In this document: in pieces, positions 8,424-16,130 of the stretch | Layout: each line of letters begins with the position of its first letter | Numbering within the stretch: the stretch's first letter is position 1 | Assembly: GCA_937884605.1 (NCBI GenBank) | Contig: CALGDM010000018.1 | Coordinates: forward strand, 1 to 64,000 | Origin: an uncultured Spiribacter sp. | GTDB taxonomy: Bacteria > Pseudomonadota > Gammaproteobacteria > Nitrococcales > Nitrococcaceae | DNA length: 64,000 nucleotides | Direction of reading: 5' to 3' | Program-made: the position numbers and the translations under genes | The notes under the pieces: generated by a model | What the model was told of the DNA's origin: nothing | The model's database searches: none | Seen by the model: the letters and a program-made list of their open reading frames with translations, nothing else

Positions 8424-9167
8424 TCAGGCGTCCTCGTAGGCGGCGGCCTGGAGCTCGGCGTTGGTGTAGACGTGCTGGACGTCGTCCAGGTCCTCGAGCC
8501 GCTCGATCAGCTTGACCGCCTTGCGGGCGTCGTTGTCATCCAGCTCGGTGGTGTTCTCGGGGCGCATGGTCACCTCGGCGTCGGCCGGCGTCAGGCCGCT
8601 TTCCGCCAGCGAGTCGCGCACCGCGGGGAAGTCCTCGGGGGCGGTCAGCACCTCGAACGAACCGTCGTCGTTGGCAATGACATCCTCGGCGCCGGCCTCA
8701 AGGGCGGCCTCCATCAGGGTGTCCTCGTCGGTGTCGGGCGGAAACAGCATCACGCCGCGCTGCTGGAACATGAACGCGACACAGCCATCGGTGCCCATGT
8801 TGCCGTTGTGCTTGTTGAACGCGTGGCGGATCTCGCCCACCGTGCGGTTGCGATTGTCGGTCATGCAGTCGGCCATGATGGCGACGCCGCCGGGGCCATA
8901 GCCCTCGAACCGGGCCTCTTCGTAGGCGGTGCCCTCGTCGTTGCCGGCGCCGCGGGCGGCGGCCTTGTCGATCTTGTCCCTGGGCATGTTCACGCCCAGG
9001 GCCCGATCCACGGCCAGGCGCAGACGCGGGTTGGCGTCGGGGTCATCGCCACCCTGGCGCGCCGCCACGGTGATCTCGCGGATCATTTTGGTGAAGATCT
9101 TGCCGCGCTTGGCGTCCTGCGCCTTTTTGCGGTGCTGGATGTTCGCCCACTTGCTGTGACCTGCCAT
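8424..9167 (-). CDS. yebC: YebC/PmpR-family protein
   Basis: 247 residues. It begins with the conserved [20 protein letters not shown] block, continues with the [10 protein letters not shown] segment and has the acidic C-terminal domains typical of YebC. The family has been described both as transcriptional regulators and as factors relieving ribosome stalling; the sequence alone does not decide. First gene of the yebC-ruvCAB cluster, preceded by GAGGGGG. Divergent from pabB. Confidence 0.95.
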   Translation of the reverse strand: MAGHSKWANIQHRKKAQDAKRGKIFTKMIREITVAARQGGDDPDANPRLRLAVDRALGVNMPRDKIDKAAARGAGNDEGTAYEEARFEGYGPGGVAIMADCMTDNRNRTVGEIRHAFNKHNGNMGTDGCVAFMFQQRGVMLFPPDTDEDTLMEAALEAGAEDVIANDDGSFEVLTAPEDFPAVRDSLAESGLTPADAEVTMRPENTTELDDNDARKAVKLIERLEDLDDVQHVYTNAELQAAAYEDA

Positions 9168-9178
9168 GATCCCCCTCG

Positions 9179-9190
9179 ATTCGGCCGAAT
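9179..9190. promoter_or_regulatory. 12-bp palindrome in the yebC/pabB divergent region
   Basis: ATTCGGCCGAAT is a perfect palindrome immediately upstream of the yebC ribosome-binding site, in the only intergenic space (91 bases) between yebC (-) and pabB (+). Its position would allow a repressor to act on yebC-ruvCAB. No known binding consensus is recognised, so function is open. Confidence 0.3.
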
Positions 9191-9258
9191 GATCGTGTTG
9201 CTATGCCGTTAAGATTACCATGCCCGCAAACCCGGCACCGATGGGTGGCTGACGGCCC

Positions 9259-10581
9259 ATGATCGACATCCCGCTTGCCTTTCCGAGCTCGGCGCTCATG
9301 ACCTTTGCCGCACTCCGCGCGCGCCTGCCCGCCGCGGTGTGGCTGGATGGCGCTGCCGGCGGTCGCTACAGCCTGATGAGTGCCGCCCCGCAGGGTCAGT
9401 TGGTGAGTCGCCACGGGCGCACACGCTGGCTGCCCGGCGCGGGGGGTCGCGAGCAGGATCTGGGCTCGGGGGATCCGCTGGCGTTGCTGCAGTCCTACCT
9501 GGGCCCGCCAGTGGCGGCGAGTGGGCCGTTTGCCGGCGGCGCCATCGGCTATTTCAGCTACGAACTGGGTCGGCGCCTGCAGGGCCAGGCACCGGGCGAT
9601 GCCGGTATGCCGGAGATGGCAGTGGGCCTGTATGACTGGGCGCTGGTGCTGGATCATCGCCACCGGCGCGCCTGGCTGGCCGGTGATCCCCCGGCGGGAC
9701 TGGCCGATTGGCTCTCGGCCGGGCCCGCGCAGACCCCCGGCGCCTGGTGGCCTGCCGGCGAGGCCCGCGCCACCCCCGATCGCGCGAGCTATGATCGGGC
9801 CTTTCGCCGGGTTCGCGATTACCTGCACGCCGGCGACTGCTATCAGGTCAATCTTGCCCGGCGGCTGCAGGCGCCCTTCGACGGCGATCCGCTGGGCGTC
9901 TATGCCGACTTTCGCGAGGCGGCCGGTGGGCCCTTTGCCGCTTATCTGGAACTGGCCGGTGGGCCCATCCTGAGTGGCTCGCCGGAGCGTTTTCTGGAGC
10001 TGCGCGACGGCTGGGTCAAAACCGCGCCCATCAAGGGGACGCGGCCCCGGGCGGCGGATCCGCGCACGGATGCCGCGCGCCGCGATGAGCTGCTCGCCAG
10101 TGCCAAGGATCGCGCCGAAAACCTGATGATTGTCGATCTGCTGCGCAATGACCTGGGTCGTGCCTGTCGCACCGGATCGGTGAGTGTGCCGCGCTTGTTT
10201 GCGCTGGAATCGTTTGTCACGGTGCACCATATGGTAAGCACCGTGGTGGGGCGGCTGCGTGCCGACCGGGTGGCCACTGACCTGCTCCGCGACTGCCTGC
10301 CCGGGGGGTCCATTACCGGCGCGCCCAAGTATCGCGCCATGGAGATCATCGATGAGCTCGAGGGCGAGCCGCGCGGTATCTATTGCGGGTCCATCGGCTA
10401 TCTCGGCCGTGACGGGGCGATGGATACCAGCATCGCCATTCGCACCATGACCGCCCGCGACGGCGTGCTCGACTATCGCGCCGGCGGTGGCCTGGTCGCT
10501 GATTCGGAGTGCGCGGCCGAGTTTGACGAGACCGAATCCAAGGCGGCGGCCTTTCGGCGGCTGCTGGCAGTGGTAGGGTGA
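9259..10581 (+). CDS. pabB: Aminodeoxychorismate synthase component I (PabB)
   Basis: 440 residues, chorismate-binding family. The substrate-defining motif is PIKGTRPR: PabB enzymes have Lys at the position where anthranilate synthase TrpE has Ala (PIAGT). Other conserved blocks are GDCYQVNLARR, SGSPERFLEL, DRAENLMIVDLLRNDLGR and PGGSITGAPK. It converts chorismate, with ammonia from PabA, to aminodeoxychorismate for folate. No pabA or pabC is adjacent. It is followed 45 bases later by phaA, with which it may be cotranscribed. Confidence 0.94.
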   Translation: MIDIPLAFPSSALMTFAALRARLPAAVWLDGAAGGRYSLMSAAPQGQLVSRHGRTRWLPGAGGREQDLGSGDPLALLQSYLGPPVAASGPFAGGAIGYFSYELGRRLQGQAPGDAGMPEMAVGLYDWALVLDHRHRRAWLAGDPPAGLADWLSAGPAQTPGAWWPAGEARATPDRASYDRAFRRVRDYLHAGDCYQVNLARRLQAPFDGDPLGVYADFREAAGGPFAAYLELAGGPILSGSPERFLELRDGWVKTAPIKGTRPRAADPRTDAARRDELLASAKDRAENLMIVDLLRNDLGRACRTGSVSVPRLFALESFVTVHHMVSTVVGRLRADRVATDLLRDCLPGGSITGAPKYRAMEIIDELEGEPRGIYCGSIGYLGRDGAMDTSIAIRTMTARDGVLDYRAGGGLVADSECAAEFDETESKAAAFRRLLAVVG

Positions 10582-10626
10582 AAGCGCAAGCAATAACACG
10601 AGTGAGTCGAACAGGAGGCTGGAGCA

Positions 10627-11805
10627 ATGGAAGATGTGGTGATTGTGGCGGCAGGCCGCAGCGCGGTTGGATCCTTCGGCGGCACGCTGGCGCCACTGAC
10701 GGCGGCGGATATCGGCACGCAGGTGATCCGCGGCGTGCTGTCGCGGGCCAAGGTCGACCCCGAGGTGATTGACGAGGTGGTGCTGGGCCAGGTCCTGACC
10801 GCGGCCTGCGGCATGAACCCGGCGCGACAGTCGTCGCTGAACGCGGGGCTGCCCCAGACGACGCCGGCGATGACCATCAACAAGGTCTGCGGCAGCGGCC
10901 TGAAGGCCACGCACATGGCCGCCCAGGCCATCGCGCTGGAGGATGCCGGCGTGGTGCTGGCCGGCGGCCAGGAGTCGATGAGCCAGGCCCCGCACGCCCT
11001 GCCCAACTCCCGCAACGGTCAGCGCATGGGCCCGTGGAAGCTCGAGGACACCATGCTCAAGGATGGCCTCACCGACGTGTTCAACAATTATCACATGGGG
11101 GTGACCGCCGAGAATCTCGCCACCGAGTACGGCATCAGCCGCGAGGAGCAGGACGCCTTTGCAGCGCGCTCGCAGCAGCTGGCCGAGGCGGCGCAGAAGG
11201 CCGGGCGGTTTGACGACGAGATCGTTCCCGTCGAGATCCCGCAGCGCAAGGGCGACCCGGTGGTCTTTGATACCGACGAGTTCCCGCGCCATGGCACCAC
11301 CGCCGAGGGGCTGGCCCGCATGCGTCCGGCCTTTGACAAGGAAGGCACCGTCACCGCGGGCAACGCCTCGGGCATCAATGACGGCGCCGCCGTGGTGCTG
11401 ATGATGGGCGAGAGCCGCGCCCGGGCGCTGGGGCTTGAGCCGATTGCCCGCATCAAGGCCTATGCCAACGCCGGTGTCGCGCCGAGCCTGATGGGCAGCG
11501 GCCCGATCCCCGCCACGCAGCGCTGCCTGGAGCGGGCCGGCTGGTCCATCGACGATCTCGAGCTGATCGAGTCGAACGAGGCCTTTGCCGCTCAGGCGCT
11601 GGCGGTCAATAAGGCGCTGGGCTGGGATCCCGAAAAGATCAACGTCAACGGCGGCGCGATTGCCATCGGTCATCCGATCGGCGCGTCCGGCGCCCGAATC
11701 CTCGTCACGCTGCTCCACGAGATGCGTCGTCGGGATGTCAATCGCGGCCTGGCAACCCTGTGCATCGGCGGTGGCCAGGGCGTTGCACTGGCTGTGGAAC
11801 GCTAA
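10627..11805 (+). CDS. phaA: Acetyl-CoA C-acetyltransferase (beta-ketothiolase) PhaA
   Basis: 392 residues, full thiolase length. The acyl-carrying Cys is C88 in [10 protein letters not shown], the His is in [10 protein letters not shown], and the second catalytic Cys is in CIGGGQGVA near the C-terminus. It condenses two acetyl-CoA to acetoacetyl-CoA, the first step of polyhydroxybutyrate synthesis. The ATG is preceded by AGGAGG. Clustered with phaR and phaB, which supports the biosynthetic role over fatty-acid degradation. Confidence 0.94.
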   Translation: MEDVVIVAAGRSAVGSFGGTLAPLTAADIGTQVIRGVLSRAKVDPEVIDEVVLGQVLTAACGMNPARQSSLNAGLPQTTPAMTINKVCGSGLKATHMAAQAIALEDAGVVLAGGQESMSQAPHALPNSRNGQRMGPWKLEDTMLKDGLTDVFNNYHMGVTAENLATEYGISREEQDAFAARSQQLAEAAQKAGRFDDEIVPVEIPQRKGDPVVFDTDEFPRHGTTAEGLARMRPAFDKEGTVTAGNASGINDGAAVVLMMGESRARALGLEPIARIKAYANAGVAPSLMGSGPIPATQRCLERAGWSIDDLELIESNEAFAAQALAVNKALGWDPEKINVNGGAIAIGHPIGASGARILVTLLHEMRRRDVNRGLATLCIGGGQGVALAVER

Positions 11806-11824
11806 CCCGGGAGGGTGATGACCC

Positions 11825-12325
11825 ATGACGGACAAGCGCCTGATCAAGAAATACCCCAACCGGCGTCTCTATGACACGGCCATCAGCAGCTACGTCACGC
11901 TCGAAGACGTCAAGGGCCTGGTGCTCGATGGCGTCGACTTTGAGGTGACCGATGCCAAGGCGGGCACCGATCTGACCCGCACGATCCTGCTGCAGATCAT
12001 TAGCGAGCAGGAGGAGGGCGGCGAACCGATCTTCTCCAGCGAGCTGCTCGCGCAGATCATCCGCGCCTATGGCGGGAACATGCAGAGCCTGCTCACCAGC
12101 TATCTCGAAAAGAGCATGGACTTGTGGGCCGACCAGCAGAGCGCCCTGCGCGAGCGGGCCCGGACGTTCATGGATGCCAGCAATCCGGTGAGCATGCTCT
12201 CGCAGATCACCGAGCAGAACCTGTCGATGTGGCAGCAGGCGATGGATCGGTATCGTCGCGATCAGGCGCCGTCGTCATCCAGCGACGACACCTCGTCATC
12301 CAGCCAGCAAGAGGATGAGCGTTGA
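11825..12325 (+). CDS. phaR: PHA synthesis repressor PhaR
   Basis: 166 residues. The N-terminal PHB/PHA-accumulation-regulator DNA-binding domain (about 3-65) starts RLIKKYPNRRLYDTAISSYV. The second, PHB-binding part (about 70-130) contains GGNMQSLLTSYLEKSMDLW, and the tail is polar and Ser-rich. PhaR binds DNA and PHB granules: it represses phasin or pha genes until polymer titrates it away. It follows phaA by 19 bases. Its last codons overlap a promoter for phaB, and a PhaR-like palindrome lies just downstream, so local autoregulation of phaB is likely (inference). Confidence 0.93.
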   Translation: MTDKRLIKKYPNRRLYDTAISSYVTLEDVKGLVLDGVDFEVTDAKAGTDLTRTILLQIISEQEEGGEPIFSSELLAQIIRAYGGNMQSLLTSYLEKSMDLWADQQSALRERARTFMDASNPVSMLSQITEQNLSMWQQAMDRYRRDQAPSSSSDDTSSSSQQEDER

Positions 12326-12351
12326 CAGTCTGATCGGTTCGTTTCTATGAT
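12322..12351 (+). promoter_or_regulatory. Strong sigma70-type promoter for phaB
   Basis: A consensus TTGACA (12322-12327) and TATGAT (12346-12351) are separated by 18 bases; the -35 box overlaps the phaR stop codon. Transcription would start near 12358, about 42 bases before the phaB ATG. This is the best sigma70 match I found in the window. Confidence 0.75.
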
Positions 12352-12398
12352 GCTCCGCAACATTTTTTGTGCGACGCACAACTGACAAGGAGCATCAT
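12347..12398 (+). promoter_or_regulatory. Stem that can sequester the phaB ribosome-binding site
   Basis: ATGATGCTCC (12347-12356) and GGAGCATCAT (12389-12398) are perfect 10-bp complements. The right arm contains most of the phaB Shine-Dalgarno (AAGGAG, 12387-12392) and ends 1 base before the ATG at 12400. The left arm overlaps the -10 box, upstream of the predicted start near 12358. RNA from the phaB promoter would therefore lack it, while read-through RNA from phaA-phaR would contain both arms. Confidence 0.55.
12367..12381. promoter_or_regulatory. Palindrome TTGTGCGACGCACAA, candidate PhaR operator
   Basis: A perfect 15-bp inverted repeat (arms TTGTGCG/CGCACAA around a central A) lies about 9 bases after the predicted phaB transcription start and 18 bases before the ATG. 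Its core TGC-GAC-GCA fits the TGC-N3-GCA type of site reported for PhaR proteins. A bound repressor here would block phaB transcription; identification of PhaR as ligand is inference from core match and gene context. Confidence 0.55.
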
Positions 12399-12399
12399 C

Positions 12400-13146
12400 A
12401 TGACGCAGCGATTGGCACTGGTAACCGGCGGCGCCGGCGGGATCGGCACGGCAATCTGTCGCCAGCTGGCGGCCGACGGCCGGCGCATCGTCACCACCTG
12501 TGTGGATCCGCAGGCCGAGGGCATCGAGGCCTGGGTCGAGATGATGCGTAACGAGGGCATCGACGCCGACTGGGTGAAGTGCGATGTCAGCGATCACGCC
12601 GCCTGCGTGGCCATGGCCGACGAGGTGCGGGAGCGCTTTGGCACGGTCGATATCCTGGTCAACGTTGCGGGCATCACCAGCGACGGCTTTTTGCACAAGA
12701 TGAGCGCCGATGCCTGGGACAAGGTGATCGACATCAACCTGAGCGGCGTTTTCAACGTGACCCACCAGTTCGTGGCCGGCATGCGCGATCAGGGCTTTGG
12801 CCGCGTGGTGAACATCTCCTCGGTCAACGGCCAGACCGGCCAGTTTGGCCAGACCAACTATTCCGCGGCCAAGGCCGGCATGCACGGCTTTACCATGGCG
12901 CTGGCCAAAGAGGGCGCGGCCAAGGGGGTGACGGCCAACACGGTTTCGCCCGGGTATGTGAAGACCAGCATGACCGATGCCATGCCCGATAAGGTGCGCG
13001 ACGCCATCGTCGCCCAGATCCCGGCCGGCGACATGGGTCAGCCCGAGGACATCGCCCGGGCGGTGGGCTTTTTGACGGCGGATGAGTCGGGCTATATCAA
13101 CGGCGCGAACCTGCCGGTGAACGGCGCGCTCTTCTGTAGCTTTTAA
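12400..13146 (+). CDS. phaB: Acetoacetyl-CoA reductase PhaB
   Basis: 248 residues, classical short-chain dehydrogenase. NADPH-binding glycine motif TGGAGGIG (9-16), NVAG (88-91), catalytic Ser140, Tyr154 and Lys158 (YSAAK), and the C-terminal segment LPVNGALFCSF. It reduces acetoacetyl-CoA to (R)-3-hydroxybutyryl-CoA, the monomer for PHA synthase. I start at 12400 because AAGGAG precedes it by 7 bases. It has its own promoter and leader downstream of phaR, so it can be expressed independently of phaA-phaR. Confidence 0.95.
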   Translation: MTQRLALVTGGAGGIGTAICRQLAADGRRIVTTCVDPQAEGIEAWVEMMRNEGIDADWVKCDVSDHAACVAMADEVRERFGTVDILVNVAGITSDGFLHKMSADAWDKVIDINLSGVFNVTHQFVAGMRDQGFGRVVNISSVNGQTGQFGQTNYSAAKAGMHGFTMALAKEGAAKGVTANTVSPGYVKTSMTDAMPDKVRDAIVAQIPAGDMGQPEDIARAVGFLTADESGYINGANLPVNGALFCSF

Positions 13147-13391
13147 CGGCGCGGGCGTGGTGCGCTGCAGCACGCGGCGCCGAAAAAAGGGGAGACGATG
13201 TCTCCCGAGGAAAGTGCACCCTCGTGACGGGGTGCTTTATCCGTGGCCCCTCCACCCTTTTTGATGATTGATCATCGGTGGAGTCCGCCGGCTCCTCCTC
13301 TTGGCGCTTTATCGTTGTGATTCACGACGTTAATGGGCTGTCTGGCGCAACGCAAGCACTTTCGTTGTTGCGCCGCACGAACGCCATCGCG
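13147..13391. other. Hairpin-rich intergenic region between convergent phaB and rbsK
   Basis: No protein gene is seen in these 245 bases. Besides the minus-strand terminator, three more inverted repeats are present. They are GCACCC/GGGTGC (13216-13221 with 13230-13235, then TTTAT, a possible plus-strand terminator for phaB); CTCCACC/GGTGGAG enclosing GATGAT/ATCATC (13250-13283); and GGCGCAAC/GTTGCGCC (13344-13351 with 13367-13374). Four structured elements in one short convergent gap may be stacked terminators or a small RNA; I cannot tell which. Confidence 0.5.
13183..13206 (-). terminator. Rho-independent terminator for rbsK/phaEC (minus strand)
   Basis: GGGAGAC (13190-13196), a 3-base loop and GTCTCCC (13200-13206) make a perfect 7-bp stem. 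Read on the minus strand it is followed, after one base, by six T residues (the A run at 13183-13188). It lies downstream of rbsK, the last gene of phaE-phaC-rbsK. Confidence 0.65.
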
Positions 13392-14321
13392 TCATTCGGC
13401 CGTGCCCGTCAGCTGGGCGTCCACTGCCGCGCGGCTCGGTAGCGAAGCCGCGGCACCGGCCCGGGTCACCGAAAGCCCGGCGGTGGCACAGGCCCGACGG
13501 GCGGCGGTGGGCAGATCCGCGCCTTCCGCCAGCGCGGCGGCCAGCGCGCCGTTGAAGGCATCTCCCGCCCCGATGGTATCCACCACGGCCCCGGCATGGA
13601 TCGCCGGGATCATCCCCTGGAAGGCGTCACTGTCGATGTACACCCCGCGCTCACCCAGGGTGATGAGCACATTGCGCGTGCCCCATTGCCGCAGCGTGGC
13701 CGCGGCACGGGCGACCTGGGCGTCGGTGTCGACGGCGTGGCCCACCAGTTCGGCGGCCTCGGACTCGTTGGGGGTGAGATAGTCGATGGCCGGGTAGAGG
13801 GTTGCCGGCAGCGCGCAGGCCGGCGCCGGGTTGAGGATCACCGGCACCCCGTGGCGCTGCGCCAGCTGGATCCCGTGCTCGCTGATGGCCAGAGGCAGCT
13901 CGAGCTGGCAGACGAACAGATCCGAGGCGGCGATCTGCGATTCCGCCGCGCTCACATGCTCGCGCGTCAGGTGGGCGCAGGCGCCGGGGTCGATGACGAT
14001 GGCGTTATCGCCCCGGGCATCGTCCACCAGGATGGTGGCGGTGCCGGTGTTGAGTTCGGCATCGGTGCCAACATGGCGCCCGTCGATGCCGACGGATTCG
14101 TAGAGGGCGCGGGCGATGGGGGCGAACGCGTCGTCCCCGAGGCGCGAGATGAACGTGACCGCGGCGCCCTGGTGGGCGGCGGCGACGGCCTGGTTGGAGC
14201 CCTTGCCGCCGGCCATCAGGCGAAAGCCCTGACCATGCAGGGTCTCGCCCCAGACCGGCAGCCGGGTCGTGCGGGTGATCAGATCGGCGCAGAAAAGGCC
14301 CAGAACGGTGACACGGGGCAT
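13392..14321 (-). CDS. rbsK: Ribokinase (PfkB family)
   Basis: 309 residues. Ribokinase signatures: the N-terminal sugar-binding GGKGSNQAVAAAHQGA, and the C-terminal catalytic DTIGAGDAFNGALAAALAEG with the base Asp in GAGD. It would phosphorylate ribose (or a related pentose) at O5. I start at the ATG at 14321, only 2 bases after the phaC stop. The longer open frame upstream is inside phaC. No ribose transporter or rbsD is nearby; instead it is the third gene of a phaE-phaC-rbsK unit. Substrate is inferred from motifs; another sugar or nucleoside is possible. Confidence 0.85.
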   Translation of the reverse strand: MPRVTVLGLFCADLITRTTRLPVWGETLHGQGFRLMAGGKGSNQAVAAAHQGAAVTFISRLGDDAFAPIARALYESVGIDGRHVGTDAELNTGTATILVDDARGDNAIVIDPGACAHLTREHVSAAESQIAASDLFVCQLELPLAISEHGIQLAQRHGVPVILNPAPACALPATLYPAIDYLTPNESEAAELVGHAVDTDAQVARAAATLRQWGTRNVLITLGERGVYIDSDAFQGMIPAIHAGAVVDTIGAGDAFNGALAAALAEGADLPTAARRACATAGLSVTRAGAAASLPSRAAVDAQLTGTAE

Positions 14322-14323
14322 GC

Positions 14324-15274
14324 TCAATGGCTCCTCAGCCAGTCGATAAGGGCGGGGTAGAGCGCCTTGTGGGCGCGCCCCCCGATGAAAAGGCCGAGGT
14401 GCCCGCCGGGCAGGCCCTGCTCGACGCACTCACCACCGAGCCGGGCGGCAAGGGCGCGGGCGGCGGCCGGCGGGACCAGGTGATCATCCTCGGCCCAGGC
14501 GTTGAACACCGGCGTGTCGATGGCCGCCAGGCGCACCGGCTGGCCGTCCAGCGAGAGCGTATCGCGGATCAGCGCGTTGTTCTGATAGATCTCGCGGGCA
14601 AACTCGGCAAACGCCCGGCCGGCCAGGTCGGGGCCGTCGTACATCCAGCGCTCCATGCGCAGGAACGCATCCCGCGCTGCCGCATCGGCATCCGCCAGCG
14701 CCGCCAGGCCGTCATAGCGCCGCGGCCCCAGGGCAAATGGCTTGAGGCTGGCGAACACCGTGGCCAGGCCCTCGCCGGTGACATTGCCGGTGGCCGCCAC
14801 CAGGGCATCAAAGTCGATGCCCCGGGCCAGCCGCGCCAGCGCGTCATCGGCGCTGTCGGTGGCAATGGGCGTGGCGAGCGTCGTCAGGCTGCGCACCCGT
14901 GCCGGATGCACCGCCGTCTGGCAGAGCGCCAGCACGCCGCCCTGGCAGACCCCCAGCAGGTGCGGGCGCAGGGCATGCTGGTCGGCCACCCAGTCGACGG
15001 CATCATTCACATCGCCAAGCACATAGTCGGCCAGGCCCAGATAGCGGCGGGCGGCGCCCGGCGGATGCCAGGCCAGCAGGTAGACGCAGAAGCCGCCGGC
15101 AACCAGCCGCGCGATCACCGAGCGTTCGGGGCTCAGGTCGAGAATCGCGGGGCGATTGACCAGTGAGTAGATGATCAACAGCGGCGGGTCGCTGGGCGCG
15201 CCATAGCGGTGCAGCGTGGCGTTGTCCGTCTCGGTGGCGACCGCGCTGGGGGTGATGGGTTCTGCCTCGGCCAT
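14324..15274 (-). CDS. phaC: Class III poly(R)-hydroxyalkanoate synthase subunit PhaC
   Basis: 316 residues, alpha/beta-hydrolase fold. The nucleophile is C110 in the lipase-like box GVCQGG; the catalytic Asp is in WAEDDHLVPP and the His in PGGHLGLF. Other class III blocks: LLIIYSLVNRP, FYQNN-like EIYQNNALI, and FLRMERWMYD. It polymerises 3-hydroxyacyl-CoA with PhaE. It is about 40 residues shorter at the N-terminus than the Allochromatium vinosum enzyme as I recall it (nucleophile C149 there). The start at 15274 lies 19 bases after phaE; a longer frame upstream is a phaE shadow. Confidence 0.93.
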   Translation of the reverse strand: MAEAEPITPSAVATETDNATLHRYGAPSDPPLLIIYSLVNRPAILDLSPERSVIARLVAGGFCVYLLAWHPPGAARRYLGLADYVLGDVNDAVDWVADQHALRPHLLGVCQGGVLALCQTAVHPARVRSLTTLATPIATDSADDALARLARGIDFDALVAATGNVTGEGLATVFASLKPFALGPRRYDGLAALADADAAARDAFLRMERWMYDGPDLAGRAFAEFAREIYQNNALIRDTLSLDGQPVRLAAIDTPVFNAWAEDDHLVPPAAARALAARLGGECVEQGLPGGHLGLFIGGRAHKALYPALIDWLRSH

Positions 15275-15293
15275 GGCGGTTGCTGCCCCGGCG

Positions 15294-16079
15294 CTAGCGG
15301 GCCGATTCACCGTCGCCGTGCAGCTCGTGGCGCAGCGCCGCGATCTCGGCACGCAACGCCGCGGTCTCGCGGCGCTGACGGCGACGCTGGCGCTGCAGCT
15401 CGGCGGCCAGGTCGTCCATGCCGCGGGCCGAGGGCAGCCCCAGGCCCTCGAGACAGTCGTCGGCAAGGGCCCGCAGCGTTGTGAGCAGCGCGCTCCAGGC
15501 ATTGACCAGGGCGGCGATGCGGCGCTCGGTGTCGGGCCGGGCGAGCCAGGCCTCGTAGCGTGGCTCGGCAATGGCCGCCCAGCGCTCGGCCAGTGTGCCG
15601 GGATCGAACGGCGGGGCGTCGGGGGCGTCAAGCTCGGCGCGCAGATCATCCAGACAGGTCTCGGCCAGATCGGTCACGCCGTGCAGATGATCGGCGAGCG
15701 CGGCCTGGTAAACGTCGACCTGCTCGGTTAGTGCCCGCAGCTGATCCTGGCGGCGGGGATACGGGCCCAGGCTGGGGGTGTCCGCGGGGCGATGGTCGGG
15801 AAACGCCGGGGCGATGGCCTGCAGGGTGGCTGACCACTGCTCGAGCAGGGCGTCAAGCTGCTCGCCCTGGTGCTGGCGGTGGTCGCGCTCGGCGGCAATG
15901 GCGTCCGCCAGGGCGCGCAGCGCTTCGGCGGGCGTGCGGGCCTGTGCCAGCGCATCGGCGCTGCGAATCAGTAGCGCCTGAACGCCCAGCGGGTCTGCCT
16001 GGGAGGAAAATGCCCCCAGCCACGCCGTCCAGTCGCCCTGGTCGGTGCCGTCCTGCCGCTTTGCCCCGTCGCTGACCAT
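15294..16079 (-). CDS. phaE: Class III PHA synthase subunit PhaE
   Basis: 261 residues, mostly helical. It lacks enzyme motifs but has the PhaE pattern: a Trp-rich N-terminus (DWTAWLGAF), a middle segment with YEAWLARPDTERRIAALVNAW, and a C-terminal coiled coil (about 225-255, LAAELQRQRRRQRRETAALR). PhaE activates PhaC in class III synthases. Position directly upstream of phaC supports the call; sequence conservation of PhaE is low in general. It is shorter than the A. vinosum protein (about 357 residues). GGAGGGGG precedes the ATG. Confidence 0.88.
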   Translation of the reverse strand: MVSDGAKRQDGTDQGDWTAWLGAFSSQADPLGVQALLIRSADALAQARTPAEALRALADAIAAERDHRQHQGEQLDALLEQWSATLQAIAPAFPDHRPADTPSLGPYPRRQDQLRALTEQVDVYQAALADHLHGVTDLAETCLDDLRAELDAPDAPPFDPGTLAERWAAIAEPRYEAWLARPDTERRIAALVNAWSALLTTLRALADDCLEGLGLPSARGMDDLAAELQRQRRRQRRETAALRAEIAALRHELHGDGESAR

Positions 16080-16130
16080 GACCCCCTCCGTTTGGATGGG
16101 ATCATGCTAACACTGCGTGTCGCGGGGTGC

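Noticed and set aside
9043-11859. A 938-codon minus-strand frame opposite pabB and phaA
   Set aside because: Spans several unrelated plus-strand genes with clear motifs; composition is typical of antisense shadow.
13257-13276. TTGATGATTGATCA as an FNR box
   Set aside because: FNR sites need TTGAT-N4-ATCAA; here the spacing and second half-site do not fit, and it is better explained as part of the hairpin 13250-13283.
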